Below are positions 14,186-19,534 of a stretch of 19,534 bases of DNA, piece by piece. The notes beneath the pieces were generated by a model. The model did no database searches. It saw nothing but the letters and a program-made list of their open reading frames with translations, and had not been told where the DNA came from. The first letter of the stretch is position 1; the number at the start of each line of letters is the position of its first letter. Source of the stretch: JBKPNX01 sp046732855 (GTDB taxonomy: Bacteria; Pseudomonadota; Alphaproteobacteria; Geminicoccales; Geminicoccaceae); NCBI GenBank assembly GCA_046732855.1, contig JBKPNX010000222.1, forward strand, positions 1-19,534. The letters are read 5' to 3'. Made by a program: the position numbers and the translations under genes.

Positions 14186-14887
14186 TCAGGCAGCAGCGGT
14201 CACTGGCCGCATGTCCTTGATCGGAGCGAACGCGCTGAGACCGAGCCAGGCGCTCAGGCAACGGCGTAGCTCCGCCGGGCCATGCGCCTCGAGCGCCCCC
14301 GAGTTGAGCGCGGTATGCAGAGAGACGTCGCCGGTCCAGATCGCGGTCATGGTGCGCAGGTCCGCCAGGATCAGCAGGTCGATGTCGTAGCCCGGGTCGG
14401 TCACGCACAGGTCCGCCGCGTCCCCCTCGCTCACCAGCCACCACCGCCGCTTGTTCCGCGGCACATCGGCGAACTCGAAACCGACGACGACGCGGCGGGC
14501 CGGGAAGTGTTCGGGCCGGACCGTGCGGTGCATGTCCCACATCAGCAGAGTCACATCGAGGTCCTCGGGCTCCAGCCGGCTGCGCACCCAGCGTGCACCC
14601 CATTCGCCCATCATCATGATCAGGGGCTCGAGCTCGCGGCCGGCAGCGGTCAGATGATACTCGAAGCCGCGGCCGGACCCGCCTTGCCGGCGCTCGATCA
14701 CGCCTTCCTGCTCGAGAAACTTGAGGCGCTGCGAGAGCAGCGAGGACGACATCAACGGCACGCCGCGGCGTAAATCGTTGAACCGCGTGCTGCCGCAGAT
14801 CAGCTCGCGCAGAACGAGCGGCGTCCAACGCTCCGCGAGCACCTGGGCCGCCTTGGCGATCGGGCAGAACTGGCCATAGCCGCTCAT
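14186..14887 (-). CDS. HxlR-family transcriptional regulator with C-terminal SCP2-like region
   Basis: This is a 233-residue protein. Residues 1-100 are an HxlR winged helix: GYGQFCPIAKAAQVLAERWTPLVLREL, FNDLRRGVPLMSSSLLSQRLKFLE and an IERR wing. Cys8 lies at the conserved N-terminal cysteine position of this family, which senses thiol or electrophile stress in some members. Residues of about 110-225 look like the SCP2-type sterol-carrier-like domain often fused to HxlR regulators (WWLVSEGDAADLCVTDPGYDID), which may bind a hydrophobic ligand. It is divergent from the flavin oxidoreductase at 15020, which is its likely target. There is no ribosome binding site before the ATG. Confidence 0.93.
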   Translation of the reverse strand: MSGYGQFCPIAKAAQVLAERWTPLVLRELICGSTRFNDLRRGVPLMSSSLLSQRLKFLEQEGVIERRQGGSGRGFEYHLTAAGRELEPLIMMMGEWGARWVRSRLEPEDLDVTLLMWDMHRTVRPEHFPARRVVVGFEFADVPRNKRRWWLVSEGDAADLCVTDPGYDIDLLILADLRTMTAIWTGDVSLHTALNSGALEAHGPAELRRCLSAWLGLSAFAPIKDMRPVTAAA

Positions 14888-14893
14888 GCCGCG

Positions 14894-14899
14894 ATCATA
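14894..14899 (-). promoter_or_regulatory. -10-like element suggesting a leaderless hxlR-type mRNA
   Basis: TATGAT (minus strand, 14899-14894) matches TATAAT at five of six positions. Transcription would start roughly at the ATG of the regulator gene (14887). That gene has no ribosome binding site, which fits a leaderless message. No good -35 lies 17 bases upstream, where a run of seven T is found instead, so the promoter call is tentative. Confidence 0.3.
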
Positions 14900-15019
14900 C
14901 GAACGGAGAAAAAAAGGGCCAGTGCAGATCTTGAACTTGTCGGCACCGGATCACCTTGCAACACTCCTGGCCCAACGCCGGATGCGCCGCCAGGCCAAGG
15001 CATTACCGGGAGCAGAAGC

Positions 15020-16450
15020 ATGAGCCAGACTACCACGCTCAAAGCCCCGACCGTGACACTAGACCGCCCCGGTCTCGCCGCATTCGCCGCCGGCCTGCGG
15101 GGGCGCGCATTCTGGCCCGCGGATGACGGCTACGCCGAGGCGTGCCGGATCTGGAATGGCATGATCGAGCGGCTCCCGGCCCTGGTGGTGCGGCCGCGCG
15201 ATGCCGGCGACGTGGTCGCCTGCATCCGCTTCGTCCGGGACAGCGGGTTGCCGCTGTCGGTCCGCGGCGGCGGCCACAACATCGCCGGCACCGCGCTGTG
15301 CGCCGGCGGGGTGATGATCGATTTTTCGACCCAGAAGGAGAGCGCGGTCGACCCGACAAGCGGGCGGGTGTGTGTGCAGCCCGGCGCCACCTGGGCCGAC
15401 CTCGACCGCGCCACGCAAGAGTTCGGCCTAGTCGTGCCCGGCGGGATCGTCTCCGCGACCGGGGTTGCCGGGTTCACGCTCGGCGGCGGCTTCGGCTGGG
15501 TGACACGTCGTTATGGCTTCGCCGCCGACCAGCTGGTCGCGGCCGACGTCGTCACTGCCGACGGGCAGCTGCGCCGGGCGAGCCGCGACGACAACCCGGA
15601 CCTGTTCTGGGCGATGCGCGGCGGCGGCGGCAATTTCGGCCTGGTCACGTCGTTCGAGTTCCAGGCCCGGCCGCACGGCCCCGAGGTGATTGCCGGGCTG
15701 GTGCTGCACCCGATGGCGCAGGCGAAGGAGATCCTCGCGCTGTTCCGGGCAGCGACCGCCAAGGCCCCCGATGGGCTCTGTCATCTGCTGGTCATGCGCA
15801 AGGCGCCGCCCCTGCCGATCATTCCCAAGGAGGCGCACGGCGCGCCGGTCGCCGGAATCGCGGTGTGCTACAGCGGTCCGCTCGAAGAAGGCGAGGAGCT
15901 GGTCGCGCCGATCAAGCGGTTCGGCCGACCGCTGGTCGACACCATCGGACCGAAGCCCTTCGTCGCGCACCAGCAGTTCCTGGACGCGGGCCAGCCGTTC
16001 GGCCGCCGCTATTACTGGAAATCGGACTATTTCGACGCGCTGCCCGAGGCCGCCGATGAGACCATCATTGCCCATGCCACGGCGATTGCCTCGCCGCATT
16101 CGGCGGTGCTGTGCATGCATCTGGGGGGGGCTGCGGCGCGGTTCCCGGCGGGCGAAACCGCGGTCGGCAGCCGTACGGCGGAATACGTCCTGAACATGCA
16201 GGGCGCGTGGGAGGCGCCGGCGGAGGACGACATCCACATCGCCTGGGCGCGAGACTTCTGGGCGGCGATGCGGCCGTTCTCGAGCGGTGGCACTTACGTC
16301 AATTTCCTGACCCAAGACGCCGACGAGGAGCGCGTGCGTGCGGCGTACGGGCCCGAGTTGTACGACCGGCTTGCTCGAATCAAGGCGAAGTACGACCCGG
16401 ATAACCTGTTCCGCTCGAACCAGAACATCCGCCCGGCGCGCGACGGCTGA
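15020..16450 (+). CDS. FAD-binding (PCMH-type) oxidoreductase with BBE domain
   Basis: This is a 476-residue berberine-bridge/6-hydroxynicotine-oxidase-like flavoprotein. The FAD domain starts near residue 50. His86 in VRGGGHNIAGT is at the position that bonds covalently to the flavin in this family. Next come the flavin-loop LGGGFGW and MRGGGGNFGLVTSFEF. The C-terminal BBE motif YDPDNLFRSNQNI (458-470) closes the fold. At the place where bicovalent members have Cys, this protein has Val144, so single attachment through His86 is predicted. Such enzymes oxidise alcohols, amines or sugars with oxygen; the substrate cannot be told. The start has GGGAG nine bases upstream. It is divergent from the HxlR regulator, its probable controller. 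Confidence 0.94.
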   Translation: MSQTTTLKAPTVTLDRPGLAAFAAGLRGRAFWPADDGYAEACRIWNGMIERLPALVVRPRDAGDVVACIRFVRDSGLPLSVRGGGHNIAGTALCAGGVMIDFSTQKESAVDPTSGRVCVQPGATWADLDRATQEFGLVVPGGIVSATGVAGFTLGGGFGWVTRRYGFAADQLVAADVVTADGQLRRASRDDNPDLFWAMRGGGGNFGLVTSFEFQARPHGPEVIAGLVLHPMAQAKEILALFRAATAKAPDGLCHLLVMRKAPPLPIIPKEAHGAPVAGIAVCYSGPLEEGEELVAPIKRFGRPLVDTIGPKPFVAHQQFLDAGQPFGRRYYWKSDYFDALPEAADETIIAHATAIASPHSAVLCMHLGGAAARFPAGETAVGSRTAEYVLNMQGAWEAPAEDDIHIAWARDFWAAMRPFSSGGTYVNFLTQDADEERVRAAYGPELYDRLARIKAKYDPDNLFRSNQNIRPARDG

Positions 16451-16679
16451 TCCGCCCCGGGAGGAGACGCCTGGCGCTGGCTGGCGAACGCGAAGCGCCC
16501 GCCGAATCCCGGGTATCTGCAAGCGGTCAACCCGGCGCTCTTCGACTCAGGTAACGGTTGACATCCGGCCTCGCGCCATCATTTCTGGCGCAGAGCTTCG
16601 CATTGGTCTTCGTGCGTGGTGGGGCGGCATTCGGCCGATCGCCCGCTGTGTTCCTGGGCATGTGCCGGAGTTCTGGAGG

Positions 16680-16696
16680 CGGTCCGCGGCGGACCG
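16680..16696. repeat. Perfect 17-base palindrome
   Basis: CGGTCCGCGGCGGACCG is a perfect inverted repeat of eight bases around a single central G. It could be an operator or a short hairpin. Its role is unknown. The high G+C content makes chance palindromes more likely, but eight perfect pairs without a loop is notable. Confidence 0.4.
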
Positions 16697-16701
16697 TCGG
16701 A

Positions 16702-16946
16702 TGTCGGCCATTGCGGAGACCATAATGCCCGAAGGCGCGATCACCCCGTTCGGTACGCAGCGCGCTCAGCGCTTTGTCGTCCCGGATGATGGTGATGCGG
16801 CCACCTTCGCCGAAATCCCGACCGTCAAGCGGTCCGGCGCTGCCAGCCGGAACGATGGCCGGCGCGTCGCGCACGAGCTTTACCGCGTCAACGGCCGCCG
16901 CCTCGGTGCCATCGAACTGCGCTCGACCGCGCAGGCCAAGGCATGA
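16702..16946 (+). CDS. Unassigned short open frame, doubtful gene
   Basis: This is an 81-residue frame starting at ATG and ending at a TGA that overlaps the next open frame. The composition is mixed rather than arginine-dominated (FVVPDDGDAATFAEIPTV, ELYRVNGRRLGAIEL), which is slightly protein-like. I recognise no family, no signal and no membrane segment. No ribosome binding site is well placed. A competing minus-strand frame spans the same bases. Treat it as a possible small hypothetical gene only. Confidence 0.18.
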
Positions 16947-17029
16947 GTTTACCCTGTCTCGGGCAAGGTCGTGGTCCGCAGAGCGGTCATGGGTTTGCCT
17001 GCCCATCCTCAAGCAATGGGAGAACCACC

Positions 17030-17389
17030 ATGGCCCACCTGCGTTCCTGGATGATCTGCCTTTTGGCGGTGCTCGTGCTGACCGGCGCCCGCGTTGCCGT
17101 CGCCGACGAAGAGTTCACCGATGCCAAGCTTCAGTCCTTTGCCAGCGCGGTCGTCGCGGTCAACGCGATCGTCGAGCGCTGGCGGCCGCAGATCCAGGCG
17201 GCCACGACCGATGCCGATAAACAGCAGATGGCCGAAAAGGCCAATCAGGAGATGCGCGCCGCCGTGGAAGGCACCAATGGGCTGACCGTCGACGAATACC
17301 AGGCGATCGCGCAAAAGGCCCAGGCCGACCCGCAGCTGATGGCGCGTCTCGACAAGATGTTCAAGGAGATGGCTCCGGCCGCCAAGTAA
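17030..17389 (+). CDS. DUF4168 domain-containing exported protein
   Basis: This is a 119-residue protein with a clear Sec signal peptide (MAHLRSWMICLLAVLVLTGARVAVADE, cleavage after about residue 25). The mature part matches the DUF4168 pattern: FTDAKLQSFASAVVAV, a central helical stretch rich in Ala, Gln and Lys, then VDEYQAIAQKAQADPQLMARL. The family is periplasmic, alpha-helical and of unknown function. The start is placed at 17030 because GGGAGAA lies about seven bases upstream. The in-frame ATG at 16943 would bury the signal peptide. It stands alone on the plus strand. Confidence 0.9.
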   Translation: MAHLRSWMICLLAVLVLTGARVAVADEEFTDAKLQSFASAVVAVNAIVERWRPQIQAATTDADKQQMAEKANQEMRAAVEGTNGLTVDEYQAIAQKAQADPQLMARLDKMFKEMAPAAK

Positions 17390-17455
17390 CCGGAACGCTG
17401 GCCGCCGCGGTAGCCTGCGCTGCAACTCCTTCGCCAGGCGGACGTTCGATCCCCG

Positions 17456-17505
17456 CAGGCGCGCAGCGCCTGATCTGTTGTGCAGGCGCCCAGCGCCCGC
17501 GCCTG
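17456..17505. repeat. Two adjacent hairpins built from the same seven-base arms
   Basis: CAGGCGC-GCA-GCGCCTG (17456-17472) is followed ten bases later by CAGGCGC, a nine-base spacer and GCGCCTG (17483-17505). Both use identical seven-base arms, so alternative pairings between the two units are possible. They lie in the 244-base gap between the DUF4168 gene and the hydrolase-like gene. They may serve as a terminator or as a small extragenic repeat. No T-tract follows. Confidence 0.45.
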
Positions 17506-17633
17506 ACGGATCTTGCGACCATTCCGTGAGCCAATACGACCGCTGAAGTCGCCGGGTCGCGGGCGTTACCGTAACGCGCGCCCCCTTGCCGCGCCAGGCG
17601 CAGGATCGCATGGTGCGCGCGAGGGAGGTGCTC

Positions 17634-18257
17634 ATGAGCGCGCAATCGACCGACGGTCTCATCCTGGCGCTGCACTATCAGAACGAGAACTGTCATCCCG
17701 ACGGCAGGATCAAGGTCGGCATCGGCGAGCGCGAGCAGGCGTGGCGCAGCGAGATGCTGGCCGCGGCGCGCCGGCTGCTGGACGGTGCGCGCAGAGAAGG
17801 CGTGCCGATCATCCACGTCCGCCTCGCCGTCCGTCCCGATTATCGTGACGTGATTCAGAACGGCCCCCTGTTCCGGCAGTGGGTCGAGCTGGGCGCCTGG
17901 CAGGAGGGCACCTGGGGCGTGGCGTTCTACGAGGGTCTCGGGCCGATCGGCGACGAGCTGGTCGTCACCCACATCCGCAACAACCCGTTCTTCGGCTCGC
18001 CGCTCGAGACCCTGGTCGCCATGCGTCGGCCGCGCCGGCTGGTGTGCGCCGGCGTGTCGACCGCGTATGCGGTCGAATCCACGGTGCGCCACGCGAGCGA
18101 TCTGGGCTACGAGGTCGTGGTCGCGGCGGATGCCTGCTCGACCGTGACCCGCGAGCGCCACGAGAGCGCCCTGAACGCCATGGCGCTGCTCGCGACCATC
18201 AGCCAGGTCGACGCGATCGTCCAGAGTTTCACAGAGGTGTGCTCCGGCCCTCTCTGA
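17634..18257 (+). CDS. Isochorismatase-fold cysteine-hydrolase-like protein lacking the catalytic triad
   Basis: This is a 207-residue isochorismatase-superfamily fold. The usual first strand (LLVIDxQND) reads LILALHYQNEN, so the catalytic Asp is His14. The usual Lys strand reads VTHIRNNPFFGSPLETLV, so the Lys is His113. The nucleophile motif GVxTxxCVxxT reads GVSTAYAVEST, so the Cys is Ala146. Other family features are intact: AARRLLDGARREGVPIIHVR, a full-length GYEVVVAADACST strand and the ERHESALNAMALL helix. The core is well kept, so this looks like a selected non-canonical member rather than decay. The ATG at 17634 has GGGAGG just upstream. Substrate and role are unknown. Confidence 0.9.
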   Translation: MSAQSTDGLILALHYQNENCHPDGRIKVGIGEREQAWRSEMLAAARRLLDGARREGVPIIHVRLAVRPDYRDVIQNGPLFRQWVELGAWQEGTWGVAFYEGLGPIGDELVVTHIRNNPFFGSPLETLVAMRRPRRLVCAGVSTAYAVESTVRHASDLGYEVVVAADACSTVTRERHESALNAMALLATISQVDAIVQSFTEVCSGPL

Positions 18258-18340
18258 CCAGTCGATTTACAGCGATCGTTTGATAGACGAACGCAACCGG
18301 TCGTGTCATTTTTGTCATAGGCACCGCTGCTTTGCGGAGC

Positions 18341-18356
18341 TGTGAAGCAGTTCACA
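18341..18356. promoter_or_regulatory. CRP/FNR-type operator, perfect palindrome
   Basis: TGTGAAGCAGTTCACA contains TGTGA-N6-TCACA, the symmetric CRP consensus half-sites, with arms TGTGAA and TTCACA around GCAG. It lies 58 bases before the start of the lipoprotein gene at 18414. A weak -10-like TATGAG at 18374-18379 would put the operator centre about 37 bases upstream of transcription start. That is close to the activating position of CRP-family regulators but not exactly on it. A near copy exists at 446-461. Confidence 0.55.
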
Positions 18357-18413
18357 CTTCGCGTCTGGCTGGGTATGAGAGGGTGAAGGTGCCTTGGGAT
18401 TTGGGAGGCGAAC

Positions 18414-19419
18414 ATGTGGCTTCGTACGCCATTCTTCATGCTTTTACCGCTGGTCGTGATCGGGTGCTCCCCTTACGTTTATTAGAGAAACGGCCGGTTT
18501 CGCCGCAGGCGTCGACCAGGTCAAGAAGGCGCACGAGGCTACGATCGCGGGCTTGATCTCGGACCGAGAGACAAGCCTCCGCAACTCCGCCGCGGCGGTC
18601 CGCACACCAGTGTCCCCGTCGCCGGGTTGCACTGATCCGAAGTCGGTTGGCGTATGCACCCTGACCGGCGAGGCACCGGGGACGACACCCGACGACTTGA
18701 AGGAAAGTGTCGACGTTGAGCGGCGAGCCGCCGTCGCGCTGACGTGGCTCAAGGTCCTGGCCGATTACGCTGCTGCCCTTGCGGCGATCACAGACTCGAC
18801 GGACAAGGCGGCGCTCGTGGACGCGCAGGGTAAGCTCGCCGCCTCCATCATAGCGCTCGCCAAGCAGCATGACGACGCCGTGATCGCCAAGGCCAAGGAG
18901 GGCGACGCCAATGCCAAGGAGAAGCCGTTGATCGCAGATGCTGCCGCGGCTTCGGCGGGGCTGATCGCGGCGGCCACTAGCGCCATCCTGGACCGGCAGC
19001 GCCTCGAGGCGCTGGAGGTCGCGGTCAAGCAGGCTGATGAGCCTGTCAGAACCCTCGCCTTCTACATCGGCGACGAGCAGGTGACCATTCAGGCTACTAG
19101 GCGCGCCGATCTTACCGACTACGCTACACTGCTGGCCGTCGGGTTGGGGTTAGCTTCCGATCCCGACGACTACGAGGCTGTCCTCGACAAGGCCCTCGCT
19201 GCCACAACGGAGGCCGACGCCATCATCGGCGCGAACCCACGGCGAGTGGCGGATAAGATGGCCGAGGCCCATGGCGAGCTGCTAAAGGCGGTCACTTCGG
19301 GCAAAGGTCAAAGTCTGATGGCGATCGAATCCATCACCGAGTTCGTAGCTGAGGCCACCGCACTGCGTGACGCGTTCGGCAAGACCGCGGCCGACGCTCT
19401 TTCCGGATCGGGGAGCTAA
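18414..19419 (+). pseudogene. Unrecognised lipoprotein gene broken by an apparent one-base frameshift
   Basis: The ATG at 18414 has GGGAGG upstream and encodes a lipoprotein signal (MWLRTPFFMLLPLVVIGCS, lipobox Cys18). After 23 codons the frame hits TAG (18483-18485). The next frame is open from 18460 to the TGA-free end at 19419 and is clearly coding from about RETAGFAAGVDQVKKAHEA onward. Removing one base near 18483 joins them as CSPYVYRETAGFAAG, giving about 334 residues. Length bookkeeping agrees: 1006 bases is one more than a multiple of three. The mature part is Ala-rich and helical, with no family I recognise. If unbroken translation does not occur, the alternative start at 18553 has no ribosome binding site. 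A CRP-like operator lies upstream. Confidence 0.75.
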
Positions 19420-19493
19420 TTCGCAATGGCGAAAAGTGCATGAGCAGCCACCTCTGAGACCACCCTACGGCCCACAGAGAGACGGCGCAAACT

Positions 19494-19524
19494 AAGGGCT
19501 GTGATCGACCACATCGCAGCCCTT
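19494..19524. other. Stem-loop downstream of the lipoprotein gene
   Basis: AAGGGCTGTGAT pairs with ATCGCAGCCCTT over 12 positions, with one G-T wobble and a seven-base loop. It is a strong hairpin 75 bases after the lipoprotein stop. No T-tract follows on the plus strand, so terminator function is uncertain. The nine-base direct repeat TGAGACCAC occurs before it (19455-19463) and again at its edge (19524-19532). The window ends here. Confidence 0.4.
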
Positions 19525-19534
19525 GAGACCACAC

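Larger units (their letters stand above)
16451..17029. other. Long intergenic stretch with a palindrome and an unassigned frame
   Basis: Between the oxidoreductase and the DUF4168 gene there is no recognisable gene. A perfect 17-base palindrome lies at 16680-16696. An 81-codon plus-strand frame begins six bases after it (16702-16946); a GGAGG sits well upstream (about 16675), too far to serve as its ribosome binding site. Frames on the other strand cover the same bases and are no more protein-like. The stretch may be a decayed gene. Confidence 0.4.

Noticed and set aside
16451..16561. 36-codon in-frame extension after the flavin oxidoreductase stop
   Set aside because: The BBE domain is complete before the stop, and the extension has no recognisable motif. 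Chance openness in high-GC sequence explains it.
1..19534. CRISPR arrays, tRNA or rRNA genes, complete insertion sequences and riboswitches
   Set aside because: No regularly spaced repeats, cloverleaf, transposase or known riboswitch core was seen on either strand by eye.

Overview
The window is high-GC bacterial DNA that looks alphaproteobacterial. The evidence is a tightly overlapping pyrF-trpF-trpB-trpA-accD-folC operon, a lipoprotein resembling the CC0125/CC1285 family, a class III cyclase fused to TolB-like and TPR modules, and two TauD/TfdA dioxygenases. The order is a Rhodospirillales or Hyphomicrobiales guess. No rRNA, tRNA, CRISPR array or complete insertion sequence was seen.

Layout. 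A minus-strand gene starts at base 46 and runs off the left edge. Bases 47-983 hold no convincing gene but contain a CRP-like palindrome. Two paralogous Fe(II)/2-oxoglutarate dioxygenases diverge from about 1833-2028. They are followed by a 51-residue DUF3096 membrane protein and a convergent lipoprotein. Bases 3812-5404 form a toxin-antitoxin patch: a possible antitoxin scrap, a BrnA antitoxin whose BrnT toxin has shrunk to a 24-codon remnant, and an intact-looking RelB/RelE-like pair whose toxin has lost its normal stop. The cyclase-TPR gene (5224-7233, minus) is interrupted by one in-frame TAA. Next come an exported YqgE/AlgH-family protein and the six-gene housekeeping operon (8243-13946, minus). 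An HxlR regulator diverges from a covalent-flavin oxidoreductase. The right part has a DUF4168 exported protein, an isochorismatase-fold protein lacking its catalytic triad, and a CRP-like site just ahead of an unrecognised lipoprotein gene broken by an apparent one-base frameshift.

How the genes relate. The minus-strand operon makes UMP (pyrF), carries the late tryptophan steps (trpF, trpB, trpA), and supplies malonyl-CoA (accD) and folylpolyglutamates (folC). Most of its junctions overlap, which implies translational coupling. The rest is accessory: small-molecule oxidation, envelope proteins, and toxin-antitoxin and cyclic-nucleotide genes.

The most notable pattern is that the core operon is intact while four accessory genes carry lesions: a nonsense codon, a frameshift, a stop loss and an internal deletion. 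A perfect TGTGA-N6-TCACA site lies in the same window as a damaged nucleotide cyclase. No clearly new multi-gene system is demonstrated. The best leads are the triad-less hydrolase, the exported YqgE, the interrupted cyclase and the shared CRP-like operator.
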